Shown one piece after another: positions 9,551-18,984 of a stretch of DNA of 64,000 bases. Position numbers and translations under genes: made by a program. A model generated the notes under the pieces. That model did not search any database and was not told where the DNA came from. It saw only the letters and a list, made by a program, of their open reading frames with translations. How positions within the stretch are numbered: position 1 is the first letter of the stretch; every line of letters starts with the position of its first letter. This DNA comes from Adhaeribacter swui (GTDB lineage: Bacteria > Bacteroidota > Bacteroidia > Cytophagales > Hymenobacteraceae), in the NCBI RefSeq assembly GCF_014217805.1, contig NZ_CP055156.1, forward strand, positions 4,594,585 through 4,658,584, written 5' to 3'.

Positions 9551-10900
9551 ATGGCTACCATTATAGATAATTCAAGAAATGCCAAAATAGCCGAAACGGG
9601 GCAACCGCGGGTAGTAATTGTGGGCGGCGGCTTTGCCGGCCTGGAATTGGTAAAAGCTTTACGCGGCACCGAACTGCAGGTAATCTTAATTGATAAGCAA
9701 AATTTTCATACGTTTCAGCCTTTGTTGTACCAGGTGGGCACCGCCGCCGTAGAAGCCGATTCCATTATTTACCCTTTCCGGAAAATTTTTGATGAGCAGC
9801 AGAATTTTTATTTCCGGCTGGCCGAAGTGCAATCCGTAGATACGGTAAACCAAATGGTAGAAACGTCGATTGGTTTGCTGCGCTATGATTATTTGGTAAT
9901 TGCCACCGGAGCTACCACTAATTTTTACGGCGACGAAGTAATTCAGAAAAACGCCATTTCCATTAAAAACATTCAGGATGCTTTGGCGCTGCGCAACACT
10001 ATTTTGAGCAATTTTGAAAAAGCACTGCAAATAGACGACGACGAGCAACTAAACAGTTTAATGGACTACGTAATCGTGGGGGGCGGACCTACTGGCGTAG
10101 AACTCGCTGGTGCATTGAGTGAGTTGCGCAAACACGTTTTCCCGAGGGATTACAAAGAGTTGGATTTTATAAAAATGGACATTCATTTGATTCAAAGCGG
10201 CGATTTGTTGCTCAAAGGCATGTCGGCGGAAGCTTCTCAGAAAGCCCGGGAATACCTGGAAAGCTTCGGCGTAAAAATTTTGTTTAACCGCAAGGTAAAA
10301 GCATACGATGGCTATACCGTAACCCTGGACAATGGCGATACCTTAATTACCCGAACTTTAATCTGGGCAGCCGGTGTAACTGGCGCGCCCATAGCCGGAC
10401 TGCGCAAAGAAAGTTTACTGCGCGGCAACCGCCTGCAAACCGACGAATACAACCGTATAACCGGTTACCAGAACATTTTTGCCATTGGCGATATTGCCGC
10501 GATAGTTACCCCGGATCACCCTGAAGGTCATCCCATGCTGGCGCAACCCGCCATGCAGCAAGGCAAATTGCTCGGCGAAAATTTAAAAAGGCTAATAAAA
10601 AACCAGCCTTTGCACCCCTTTCATTACCACGATAAAGGTGCCATGGCCACCATTGGCCGCAACCAGGCCGTAGCGGATTTAAAAATTTTTAAAAAAGAAA
10701 TTAAAACCCAAGGGTTTGTTGCCTGGTTTATCTGGGCTTTTATTCACCTGATTTCCATTATTGGTTTCCGGAACCGCTTGTTTGTGCTGGTTAACTGGAT
10801 TGGCAGTTATTTTACTTACGACAAAGGCATCCGCCTGATTCTGGGAAAACCCAAAGAAAACATTCCGGTAGAAGCGGTAACAGAAAAGGCGGTTGGTTAA
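9551..10900 (+). CDS. type II NADH:quinone oxidoreductase (NDH-2)
   Basis: The 449-residue flavoprotein oxidises NADH and passes electrons to quinone without pumping protons. An FAD-binding Rossmann motif (VVIVGGGFAGLEL) near the N-terminus is followed by an NAD-binding motif (YVIVGGGPTGVELAGAL) and the FAD motif FAIGDIA. The C-terminus has hydrophobic helices (GFVAWFIWAFIHLISIIGF) that would anchor it to the inner membrane face. The frame is open from a TTG at 9539, but the ATG at 9551 is the better start. It is the only respiratory gene in the window and appears monocistronic. Confidence 0.9.
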   Translation: MATIIDNSRNAKIAETGQPRVVIVGGGFAGLELVKALRGTELQVILIDKQNFHTFQPLLYQVGTAAVEADSIIYPFRKIFDEQQNFYFRLAEVQSVDTVNQMVETSIGLLRYDYLVIATGATTNFYGDEVIQKNAISIKNIQDALALRNTILSNFEKALQIDDDEQLNSLMDYVIVGGGPTGVELAGALSELRKHVFPRDYKELDFIKMDIHLIQSGDLLLKGMSAEASQKAREYLESFGVKILFNRKVKAYDGYTVTLDNGDTLITRTLIWAAGVTGAPIAGLRKESLLRGNRLQTDEYNRITGYQNIFAIGDIAAIVTPDHPEGHPMLAQPAMQQGKLLGENLKRLIKNQPLHPFHYHDKGAMATIGRNQAVADLKIFKKEIKTQGFVAWFIWAFIHLISIIGFRNRLFVLVNWIGSYFTYDKGIRLILGKPKENIPVEAVTEKAVG

Positions 10901-11052
10901 TCGGGCTTAAATTTCAAATTTTTAGCTGGAATCAGGTTTAATAAATCTCTAGCTCAAGTTTTCCAAATTAGGCCATGCAATTAATCAGCAAGTAATCAAA
11001 TCTGATAGCACCGCAGTGTGGCGCTTGCAAAGAATTTAATTTTTAAAAATTT

Positions 11053-11526
11053 CTATTTTACCGGAATCCAAATTTCTTCTTCCGAATTAGGGTCTTCGTT
11101 TTTATACTTTTCACCCATAATTGCCAGATGTGGCCGCTGGTCTAATTGATAACCGGACGCAGGAAGCCAATGGTTGAAAATAAACGCGTAGGTTTCGGCA
11201 CCAGTACTGGCTGATCCGCGGTGTAGAAAAACAGCGTATAGTCCGGCAGGTATAATTAAAGTTTCTAAACCGGAGGGCACATCCAATAAACTAACAACTT
11301 CCTGAGCCGCCCATTTAATAAAAGCTTTTTTTGGGTTGAACGCGGCAAAAAAGCCAGGATCGTATTCTTCCACCGAATATAAATTAGCGTTGGCTTTGTT
11401 TTTAATTTGCCCCCGGAGGGGCATGAAGGAGCGCCATAGTTCCGGGGTTTGGTTTTCTGAAAAAGTCATTCGGCGGGATTTTTCCAGCATAAACTTTTCC
11501 GGGAGCCATTCATTTCGGAGGTACAT
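11053..11526 (-). CDS. GyrI-like / effector-binding domain protein
   Basis: The 157-residue protein matches the stand-alone small-molecule-binding fold found at the C-terminus of AraC-type regulators (GyrI-like, SOUL-related). Supporting features are LIIPAGLYAVFLHRG, the pattern YAFIFNHWLPASGYQLDQRPHL split across the middle, and the closing EEEIWIPVK. There is no DNA-binding domain, so it is probably a ligand or drug sponge, or a regulator's partner. The ATG at 11526 starts MYLRNEWLPE. It sits just downstream of the broken DUF3179 gene on the same strand. Confidence 0.7.
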   Translation of the reverse strand: MYLRNEWLPEKFMLEKSRRMTFSENQTPELWRSFMPLRGQIKNKANANLYSVEEYDPGFFAAFNPKKAFIKWAAQEVVSLLDVPSGLETLIIPAGLYAVFLHRGSASTGAETYAFIFNHWLPASGYQLDQRPHLAIMGEKYKNEDPNSEEEIWIPVK

Positions 11527-11584
11527 TTGAAATTAATAATTTTAAAAAATCTGTTTTGGGCGAGGTTGCCGGGCAATATCCGGT

Positions 11585-12745
11585 TTAGCGGGATATAGTT
11601 TCTTCGTATTTTTTGGTTTCCGGATGAAAAGATTGCCAACTGTGCCAATACTCCTGGTAAGCGTTTAGTTTAGGTAAAGCAGGAACTACCGGGTTAAGCG
11701 CAGTGCCTAGTAAATGGTATTGATTAAACGAATCATATAAGATATTACCGGTTAAAGTAAATTTTTGATTTTTGTTGGTTCGTTGCAAGGCAGTAAAACT
11801 CTGGTCATCATCTCCCAAAATTACGGCAATGGGTTTTTGATCTAACTCATCGTAAATAATGCGTTCTTTCCGTAAGGTATTCCAGTCGTAAGCTTTGCTG
11901 GCTGGACCCAAGGTTACACCCACCACCCACGACTTGGGTTGCCACGACAATGTATCGCGGCGAGTAAGGGAGCCCTTGCGTTTACCAGTTTCGTAATTGC
12001 TTAAACTATCGTACTCGGCGGTAAAAGTTTTGTCGGGTTGCATAATTAAACTTTGGGGGTACAGCTTTAACCATTCGGCTAATGTTACCTGCGCACTGGC
12101 TACTTCCGGCAGTTTTTGACCTTTTAGTTTACCCGCGATAGCTTCGCCGGTAGCCTGGCGCCACCAACTGCCGGTAGTCTTATCTTCGAACATAGCATTA
12201 AAATGATCCATACCCACGAGCCGGAATTGTTCGTGTTTTCCGTTTACGATAGGTTCAAACACGCGGCCCGAGCGGCAAACCGTGCAATAGGTAACCATAA
12301 TGGGTTTATTATTCACTGAGTCCAGTACCTGGTGGTGGTAACCTAAATATTGAATGGGGTAAGCGCGTGCCTGGTTTTGAACACTAATTCCCAACACCAG
12401 CCTTTCGGATTTTACTTAATTGGCAGTGGCCGGCACCATGGTTAGATGGGTGGTTGGTAAAAACATTGCATCGGCGGCCATATTAAAATTTGCCAGGTAC
12501 GCGATGCCCGCCACCACCACTAAAGCGAATATGGTAAAATACCGGTAAGTCAACCACGTTTTCCTGAAACCAACCAGCATGCCCGCCAAAAATAAGCCCC
12601 GGATGAACCAACGCCAGGAGTAAAGCTGGTAAGCCAAATCAATGCTGTTCATCTGCTGACTACCCGGCATAGGCATAATAAAGTAGATGTTGGCAATTTC
12701 GAATAAGATGAAGCCCAGCACGCTGGCGTAAAACAGTTTTTTCAT
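11585..12745 (-). pseudogene. DUF3179 membrane protein interrupted by an in-frame TAA
   Basis: Two segments in one frame form a single DUF3179-family protein of 386 codons. Codons 1-109 (12745 to 12419) start MKKLFYASV and carry several membrane helices, ending HLTMVPATAN. Codon 110 is TAA (12416-12418). The frame then continues VKSERLVLGISVQNQARAYP and holds the conserved family core: YHHQV, YCTVCRSGRVFEP, FRLVGMDHFNAMFED, SWWRQATGEA. Family members normally read N-K-V at this point, so AAA to TAA is the simplest change. No frameshift is needed. Either a recent nonsense mutation, a sequencing error, or readthrough; a restart at GTG 12397 would lack the membrane part. Confidence 0.85.
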
Positions 12746-12864
12746 AAACAACAATTACTGAGGTGCATCCATTAAGCGGTTTTGGCTTAGTTCTTTTTAA
12801 ATATAATAAAAATTTAAGCGTATTTGTGATTTGTTTCTACAAGGTTTTGTTACCCATATTACCC

Positions 12865-13221
12865 TTAAACAGCAGCTTGTCCAAAAGTTAATAAAGTGCC
12901 GTTCGGGTCGATAACAGAAAATTCTTTTTGATGCCAGAGCTTCCGTTTCAGCGAACCATTCGGGTGTATGAGAACGCCGGCTGTTTGGATTTGCTGGTAC
13001 AATTTTTCAATGGCGGTATCTACGCGCAGGTAAATCATAAAATCAGATTTGGCGGGTTCTAGGTTTGGGTAAGCAAAAAAATGCAGTTCTACTTCATGCA
13101 AGTCGATAATCAGGTAATCGCCGTAATCAGACTGCAACTGAAAGCCTAATTGATCTACGTAAAAGGCAAGGGTTTGTTGTTTATCAATAAAAGGCAGTTT
13201 GGGTATTACTTTCGAAATCAT
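12865..13221 (-). CDS. VOC / bleomycin-resistance-like protein
   Basis: The 118-residue protein has the vicinal-oxygen-chelate fold: LPFIDKQQTLAFYVDQLGF at the N-terminus, a central YLIIDLHEVELHFFAYP, and a C-terminal FSVIDPNGTLLTF. These match bleomycin-binding (Ble) family proteins, which trap the drug as a dimer. Length is usual for the family. Substrate is not predictable. ATG at 13221, no operon partner within 110 bases. Confidence 0.75.
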   Translation of the reverse strand: MISKVIPKLPFIDKQQTLAFYVDQLGFQLQSDYGDYLIIDLHEVELHFFAYPNLEPAKSDFMIYLRVDTAIEKLYQQIQTAGVLIHPNGSLKRKLWHQKEFSVIDPNGTLLTFGQAAV

Positions 13222-13336
13222 GCTGTGGTGCTTACTCGGCGAAAACGAAAATTTTTAAAAATTGTGTTTACATAAAAGCTGTTGCCGGTTACAGCAACAG
13301 CTTTTACAAAAGGGTAGAAGAAACTAAGGGTAACAG

Positions 13337-14158
13337 CTACGACCGGAAAAATTCCAGCAAATCGGCGTTGATGGTAGCGGCTTCGGTGGTGGGCATGCCG
13401 TGCGGAAAACCGGGGTATGAGATAAGCTTGCCATTTTTAAGCAACTTCACGGCTTTTGCGCCGGTCAGTTCAAACGGTACTATCTGGTCGTCTTCGCCGT
13501 GCATTACCAATACCGGAATTTCCACGCTTTTTAAATCATCGGTAAAATCAGTTTCCGAGAATACTTTTACGCAATCGTAGTGGGCTTTTACGGCACCCAT
13601 CATGCCCTGGCGCCACCAGTTGTCCCGGATGCCCTGCGATACTTGGGCTCCTTCGCGGTTAAATCCGTAAAAAGCCATGGTAAAATCCTGAAAATACTGT
13701 GGCCGCCGGGTTGCGGTGCCTTCCCGAATCTCATCAAAAACCGAAAGCGGAATACCATCCGGATTATTTTCGGTTTGCACCATGATGGGCGTAACAGCAC
13801 TAATCAATACGGCTTTGGCTACCCGGCCTTGGCCATGTTTGGCTACGTAGCGGATAACCTCGCCGCCACCCGTGGAGTGGCCCACGTGAATGGCATTTTT
13901 TAAATCCAGGGCTTTGGTAAGTTCGGCTACGTCGGCGGCATAGGTATCCATGTCGTGGCCATTAGGCGTTTGGGAGGAGCGGCCGTGTCCGCGGCGGTCG
14001 TGGGCAATTACGCGGTAGCCCTGATTCAGAAAAAACATCATTTGTGCATCCCAGTCGTCGCCGGACAAAGGCCAGCCATGGTGGAAAAATATAGGTTGAC
14101 CGGTACCCCAGTCTTTGTAAAAAATTTCGGTGCCGTCGGCTACGGTTATTTTACTCAT
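13337..14158 (-). CDS. alpha/beta hydrolase of the cofactor-free haloperoxidase group
   Basis: The 273-residue enzyme has the full alpha/beta-hydrolase triad: S95 in GHSTGGG, D224 in GEDDQIVP and H253 in FPHGM. The oxyanion region is FFHHGWPLSGDDW and RRGHGRS follows. This resembles non-haem chloroperoxidases / aryl esterases, in which the peroxidase activity is perhydrolysis by an esterase. No signal peptide, so cytoplasmic. It stands alone between the VOC gene and a 214-bp gap without features. Confidence 0.85.
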   Translation of the reverse strand: MSKITVADGTEIFYKDWGTGQPIFFHHGWPLSGDDWDAQMMFFLNQGYRVIAHDRRGHGRSSQTPNGHDMDTYAADVAELTKALDLKNAIHVGHSTGGGEVIRYVAKHGQGRVAKAVLISAVTPIMVQTENNPDGIPLSVFDEIREGTATRRPQYFQDFTMAFYGFNREGAQVSQGIRDNWWRQGMMGAVKAHYDCVKVFSETDFTDDLKSVEIPVLVMHGEDDQIVPFELTGAKAVKLLKNGKLISYPGFPHGMPTTEAATINADLLEFFRS

Positions 14159-14372
14159 AGTTTTTAAATAATAAGGTTCGTTTAAATTGGGTAAAGGTAG
14201 TAAATGGTAAGTCTGAGTAATTATAAAGAAATAATTAAGCAGGTGCTACAACTGTATGATAATAAGTTATATGGAGTTAACAAGCAGGTAAAATAACAGC
14301 GTACTTAGAAAATGGTTTTTTTTTAAAGAAACCTTTTTAAGTACGCGGGTAGAGACAAGACTTTGGTAAACT

Positions 14373-14900
14373 TTACAGCGCTATTACTTTTTCGAAAGCA
14401 GCCAGGAGTTGTGGGGGCGTCAGGTGCTGGGTTTCGATAATGGGGATTTGCTGTTCGCGGGCCTGCGCACGGAGGTAGTTAAGCCAGTTTACCAGGTGTG
14501 GGGTAAAAAGTTCGGGTTGGTTTCTCCGGATAGTAAGCCTTTGTTTTACTTCTGGGGCGGGGCAGTCCAGGAGAATAATTTTAAAATTTTTAAAATTTTG
14601 TTGGGCAAATCCTTCCTGAATAAACTGCGGATTGGTTTGGCCTTCCATAAAGATTTTGGTGCTAACACCATCCTGCACCAGTAAATGAATCCACTCCAGG
14701 GTTTTGGCTTTTTGCCAGGCCGCGGGCGAGCCGTATTCTTTTTCCATTTGCGCCAGCGACGGAACACCCCCGGAATCGAAATGAAAAAACGACCACGGCT
14801 GGTTATGGTATTTCTCCCGGAGCAGGTGCACCAACGTGGTTTTGCCCACCCCCGAAGCACCGGTTATAAAGTAAATGGTTTGGTTCCGGGCTTCTTCCAT
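14373..14900 (-). CDS. P-loop kinase-like NTPase
   Basis: The 175-residue protein begins with a Walker A motif, ITGASGVGKTT (about residues 12-22), followed by the kinase-like segments WSFFHFDSGGVPS and IILLDCPAPEVKQRL. The C-terminus has HLVNWLNYLRAQAREQ. The layout is that of small nucleoside or shikimate-type kinases, but the substrate is not evident. It starts at ATG 14900, 20 bases downstream of the DUF4256 gene, so the two are probably one transcript. A TTTTAAAATTTTTAAAATTTT run lies inside the gene and encodes FKNFK. Confidence 0.6.
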   Translation of the reverse strand: MEEARNQTIYFITGASGVGKTTLVHLLREKYHNQPWSFFHFDSGGVPSLAQMEKEYGSPAAWQKAKTLEWIHLLVQDGVSTKIFMEGQTNPQFIQEGFAQQNFKNFKIILLDCPAPEVKQRLTIRRNQPELFTPHLVNWLNYLRAQAREQQIPIIETQHLTPPQLLAAFEKVIAL

Positions 14901-14920
14901 GTATTCACTTTAAACTAAGT

Positions 14921-15496
14921 TTAAACTCTTAAAGAGCCCCGGAAGCCACGAGCGGCGTAATACGATTCGGCGCCGTTGTGGTATACAAAAACCTGGTTGT
15001 ACCGGCGATCACAAAACAAGGCACCGCCTAACTTTCGGATGGCAGCCGGGGTTTTTATCCAACTCGAGGTTTTGGTATCGAAATGGCCTAGTTGCTGTAA
15101 TTCGCGGTATTGTTCTTCGGTTAATAGTTCAATGCCCAGTTCAGCAGCCATATTCATAGCATTGTTCTCGGGTTTAAATTGCTTCCTGGATTCCCAACTG
15201 GCTAAATCGTAACACAAACTGCGGCGGCCTTTGGGACTTTCGGGGGAACAATCGTAAAACAGATATTCTTGTCCTTCGGCATCATAACCCACCACGTCCG
15301 GTTCACCGCCGGTTTCTTCCATAGCGTACAGCGACCACAATTTTTCGGGTTTATTTTCAATTCGGGCTTGTACCTCTGCCCAAGCTATAGCGGGATGGCG
15401 GTTTTTGTTTTTTTCAAAGCGCACTTGTAAAGTTTGCAGCAGTTCTTCCTGTTGTTCCAGCGACAACTCTTTAGCATCAGGGTTTAGGTTAATCAT
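14921..15496 (-). CDS. DUF4256 family protein
   Basis: The 191-residue cytosolic protein of unknown function belongs to DUF4256. Diagnostic segments are ETGGEPDVVGYDAEGQEYLF, DCSPESPKGRRSLCYD, SWIKTPAAIRKLGGALFCDRR and FVYHNGAESYYAARGFRGSL. The frame opens at a TTG (15520), but the ATG at 15496 (MINLNPDA) is preferred. It is followed at 20 bp by the P-loop kinase gene. Confidence 0.8.
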   Translation of the reverse strand: MINLNPDAKELSLEQQEELLQTLQVRFEKNKNRHPAIAWAEVQARIENKPEKLWSLYAMEETGGEPDVVGYDAEGQEYLFYDCSPESPKGRRSLCYDLASWESRKQFKPENNAMNMAAELGIELLTEEQYRELQQLGHFDTKTSSWIKTPAAIRKLGGALFCDRRYNQVFVYHNGAESYYAARGFRGSLRV

Positions 15497-15704
15497 AGTT
15501 TTATAGGTTTTAAGGGACAATTGACCGCTACTTCTATAATTTGGCTAATTATCACCAATAATTCCGGAGAAGCAGTAATTTGATAAATGGCCAATTTTTA
15601 AAAATTTAAAATTTATTCCGGTTTAGCAAATAAAGCCAGGTTAAATTTTACAGATCTGGTGCTTTCAGAAAATGAAAAATTTAAAAATTCTCTTCAATCT
15701 AAAC

Positions 15705-17102
15705 TTATAATGTAATTACGACCCGACGATAGGCGTATAAATTAGGGCTGCCATTATCGTTGCCTTGTAAGATAACGTGCACGGTTCCGGAGCCTTTTAC
15801 CCCGGATAAATCTACCTCGGTAGTTTCGCCCTGGGTGATTGTTAAAGTGGCGTTTTGTACGGTTCCGGCTTCCGGATAAATCCACCATTTCAGGTTTACT
15901 GGCTGACCGTCGGGGTCTTTGGTGCCCGCCGCCGATAAGGTTATTTTTTTACGGCCGCTGGCATTTATATAAAGCACTTTTTTAGTCTGGTCGTTATTTA
16001 CTACCAAGTTGGGGTTATGATTGGCTTTTTTGTAACTATCGGCTACGCACCAGTCCATGCGGGCAGCAAAATCATATTGAAAATGATCGCGCCAGCGCCA
16101 GATGGTGGTACCGTTTGAAGTGAACTTTTTGCCGGGTTCGTATTCAAAAGTGTCGCGACTCAGTAAATTGCTGGTCCATAAAGGCCGGGTTTCGCCGTGG
16201 GGCTGATACAAATGGTAACGACCGCCCCAACCTCCAAAAGCCGGACTTTCGGCCCAACCTAAACCATTGTTGATTAACCCCAGAAAAGACGGCGTATCGC
16301 CTTCCATAATAACCGTTAAAGGCGGGTAAAGCGCTCCGAGCGGACCATGATTTTTACTGATATTTTGTTCTAACCAGGAATTGTCTACTAAATTAAAAAA
16401 GTAATTAACGCCGGTATTATTTTCCTGGTCTCCGGAAATACCGTTCCAGGTAGATGCATAATAGCTTAAATGATCTTGTTTAGATGGATCGGCGATGTAA
16501 AATAAAGCGGGAAATTCTTGGCGAAGCCAGGCCCCGGCATCGTCTTGGTCCGAGATGGAATACACTCTTAATTTGGCGATGAGTTGGTTTAGCTCGGCCG
16601 CCGATAGTTCTTCGCGGGCATCTTGTAAAGCTTGGGCTAAGGTGTTGGCCCCGCCCCACAGCAGCACCCATAAAGGCCGGTTATCTTGTTTTTGAGCCGC
16701 TTTTATTAACAACCGCGAACCAGGCGTAGATTTTCCTTTGCCCGTAGCGGCCATCCCGTATTCCGGCTGCCCCGACGAGATTACCGCTTCCAGAGCTTGT
16801 TGGGTGGGGAAGCCGCTGGCATGTTTCGCTAAGTTGGGGCGCACCAAGCCGTAAGCCGCCACTTGTTTCCGGATTAAGTCTTCCCGAATTCCTTTTTTCA
16901 GCCAACAAGAAGTATGAGCCACTAGTCCTTCTATATCATACTCGTTACTGTAAACTAAAAACCGGACCAGAGATTCTTCATCGTCGGGTTCGTTATTTAC
17001 ATCCGTAAAAACAAAAACCCGGGGCCGGGAACCGGTATTTTGGGCCTGACCAAACGACGTAATTCCGTAAAAAAGCAAAAACAGTAAGCAGATTTTATTC
17101 AT
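15705..17102 (-). CDS. DUF1593 (Sde182-type) secreted nucleoside-hydrolase-like protein
   Basis: The 465-residue protein has a signal peptide (MNKICLLFLLFYGITSFGQA) and so is exported. The domain starting RVFVFTDVNNEPDDEES has the aspartate-rich signature of inosine-uridine nucleoside hydrolase folds, as described for Saccharophagus Sde182. The C-terminal part (from about residue 370; AGTKDPDGQPVNLKWWIYPEAGT) is an Ig-like module. Sde182 relatives are linked with polysaccharide breakdown, but the reaction is not established. No neighbouring glycosidase here. Start ATG at 17102. Confidence 0.8.
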   Translation of the reverse strand: MNKICLLFLLFYGITSFGQAQNTGSRPRVFVFTDVNNEPDDEESLVRFLVYSNEYDIEGLVAHTSCWLKKGIREDLIRKQVAAYGLVRPNLAKHASGFPTQQALEAVISSGQPEYGMAATGKGKSTPGSRLLIKAAQKQDNRPLWVLLWGGANTLAQALQDAREELSAAELNQLIAKLRVYSISDQDDAGAWLRQEFPALFYIADPSKQDHLSYYASTWNGISGDQENNTGVNYFFNLVDNSWLEQNISKNHGPLGALYPPLTVIMEGDTPSFLGLINNGLGWAESPAFGGWGGRYHLYQPHGETRPLWTSNLLSRDTFEYEPGKKFTSNGTTIWRWRDHFQYDFAARMDWCVADSYKKANHNPNLVVNNDQTKKVLYINASGRKKITLSAAGTKDPDGQPVNLKWWIYPEAGTVQNATLTITQGETTEVDLSGVKGSGTVHVILQGNDNGSPNLYAYRRVVITL

Positions 17103-17363
17103 GTTTATTGGAGTGAGTAAATAAAACTACCAGAACCCAGGAGTTAGTTTAAAAGCAAAGTTCGCCCTGGCTGCAGCGCCTAAAGCCGGCCTTTGCAAAC
17201 CCGAAAATAGAAGAAAATAGCTTAGTTTCTACTCCGGGAATTGGCTGCTACCTTTTATAATATTGCAGCCCGGTTTTATACCGGTAAAAGTTGATGAGGA
17301 GCCGCTGGAGAAGGGCGCTACTGAATGCGATAGAAAGTATGGGGCAATCCTGGCTATTTTAGA

Positions 17364-17879
17364 TTATTTATAAGTTAAAACCTTTTCGTAAGCTTTGCGG
17401 GGGCTACCCCGGAAATAGACTTCGCCGCAGTAAGAATAGCCCAGTTTTTCAAAAACTTTTATCATGGCCGGATTGTCAAAATTAGTGTCGGCTTTAATGC
17501 TATAGATGTGGTTTTGGCGGGTAAAATCTGCTACATACTCCAATATTTTTTGAGCTAAGCCTTTACCCAGATGCGTCACGGCGATGGCCACCCGGTGCAC
17601 CACCACAAAATCAGCATTTGTCAGCCATTTACCTTCGATGGCCGCATAGGCGGGTTCGTGGTTAATTATTACTGCGCTGTAACCAACAACAGTATCTTTT
17701 TCGATTAAAACAAACCCATGGCCTTGTTCAATGTCTTTTTGAATAACTGCCGGGTTGGGGTAGCCGTCTTGCCATTGGTTGCTGCCATCTGCTTTCCGGC
17801 GCATAATGGCTTGTTGCAGAATTTCCCAGATTAGCGGCAAATCCGTTGGGTTGGCTTGGCGGAATTGATAGGGTGCCAT
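17364..17879 (-). CDS. GNAT N-acetyltransferase
   Basis: The 171-residue protein has the GNAT fold. The acetyl-CoA pyrophosphate-binding motif appears as VHRVAIAVTHLGKGLAQKIL (about residues 94-113), followed by IYSIKADTNFDNPAMIKVFEKLGY, typical of the final beta-strand region. Substrate unknown. Start ATG 17879 (MAPYQFRQANPTDLP). The upstream gap ends near the SugE-like gene and carries an AT palindrome. Confidence 0.85.
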   Translation of the reverse strand: MAPYQFRQANPTDLPLIWEILQQAIMRRKADGSNQWQDGYPNPAVIQKDIEQGHGFVLIEKDTVVGYSAVIINHEPAYAAIEGKWLTNADFVVVHRVAIAVTHLGKGLAQKILEYVADFTRQNHIYSIKADTNFDNPAMIKVFEKLGYSYCGEVYFRGSPRKAYEKVLTYK

Positions 17880-17971
17880 AAAATTTTACTTGAGTTTTGA
17901 GGAAGTGGCAGCGTACGCAAGGCTCAGGTAAGGCTGCCGAAAATTAAAATTTTTAAAAAATAAAAAACCAG

Positions 17972-18298
17972 TTAATGCGAAACTGACTTTAAGCCGATAA
18001 TAGAGCCGATTAAAGTAATTAAAAAGAAAATTCGCCAGAAATGCGCGGGTTCTTTAAAAACCAAAATACCGATAATGGCCGTACCAACGGCGCCAATGCC
18101 GGTCCAGACGGCGTAAGCAGTTCCGATGGGTAAGGTTTGGGTGGCTTTCATGAGCAATAACATGCTGGCGGTAAGCGAAACTAAAAAGCCGCCGTACCAC
18201 GCATACATTTCGGTGCCGGTAGTTTCTTTGGCTTTGCCTAAACAAGACGCAAAAGCAACTTCAAACAAGCCCGCAATAATTAAGATAATCCAGTTCAT
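17972..18298 (-). CDS. SMR-family exporter, SugE/Gdx type
   Basis: The 108-residue protein has four membrane helices and the small-multidrug-resistance signature WIILIIAGLFEV, with the essential glutamate at residue 13, then GTAYAVWTGIGAVGTAIIG. This second motif is typical of SugE/Gdx proteins, several of which export guanidinium. A homodimer or a pair with another SMR subunit would be needed; no second copy is adjacent. I did not find a guanidine riboswitch in the 180 bases upstream. Confidence 0.85.
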   Translation of the reverse strand: MNWIILIIAGLFEVAFASCLGKAKETTGTEMYAWYGGFLVSLTASMLLLMKATQTLPIGTAYAVWTGIGAVGTAIIGILVFKEPAHFWRIFFLITLIGSIIGLKSVSH

Positions 18299-18476
18299 GC
18301 TTTTTTTGAGTAAAGTTCAGGATTTATCCCGAAGCAGCAAATAACAAATACTATCGGCTAAGCCATTTTCTAAGTTTCGGTACGGTTTTGACTTACTCTT
18401 ATGCGGGTAAATTTTCTAAAATCAGTTGTTTAGTTGCGGCAATCGAATTTATTTTCCGGGGTCGATAGTAGTTTTT

Positions 18477-18947
18477 TTAAATTTCTAAGTTTTTGCGGAG
18501 CACGCGTAAGTACTTTTTCATGGTAACCAGCGTGTAAAATTTTACCAGGATTTTAGGCAACTGAAAACCCAGGCCATGTTTTACGATGCTTTGGTCGAAT
18601 TGCAGTTGGTACGTTACTTTGATGGCCTTATTCGGAAGTGGCTCTACTACCCGGGTGTTTTTGGCCCAGAAAAGGTTTTCTTGAATGGTTTCGCTTACTA
18701 TCCGGTGGTTTTCCCAAAATTCCTGACACTGTAATTTAGAAATATAATGCGGCACCCGCCGCGACAAAAAAGAATCTTCGATAATTAAACTTCCTGGGGC
18801 TACCGTACCGATGTTGATTTCTACCCGGTTAATTTCCTGACGCCATTTACAGTCGTTGGTGTAATCAGCCAGGTACTTAAAAACTATTTCCGGGTTTTTA
18901 GCAATTTCTATGGTGGCGGTTAAATCAAATACATCGTGGTTTTTCAT
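18477..18947 (-). CDS. SRPBCC-family (polyketide cyclase-like) protein
   Basis: The 156-residue protein starts DVFDLTATIEIAKNPEIVFKYLADYTN, the classic first strand and helix of the START/SRPBCC helix-grip fold that binds hydrophobic ligands. The middle has WRQEINRVEINIGTVAPGS and the end a long helix. No catalytic assignment is possible. It is 37 bases downstream of the TRIC-family gene on the same strand, so the two may be co-transcribed. Confidence 0.75.
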   Translation of the reverse strand: MKNHDVFDLTATIEIAKNPEIVFKYLADYTNDCKWRQEINRVEINIGTVAPGSLIIEDSFLSRRVPHYISKLQCQEFWENHRIVSETIQENLFWAKNTRVVEPLPNKAIKVTYQLQFDQSIVKHGLGFQLPKILVKFYTLVTMKKYLRVLRKNLEI

Positions 18948-18984
18948 AAGGGGCGAAAGGTTAAACCAAAGGCAAGGAAATAAG

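Noticed and set aside
17972-18480. Guanidine riboswitch upstream of the SugE-like gene
   Set aside because: I could not find the conserved stem-loop motifs in the 180 upstream bases.
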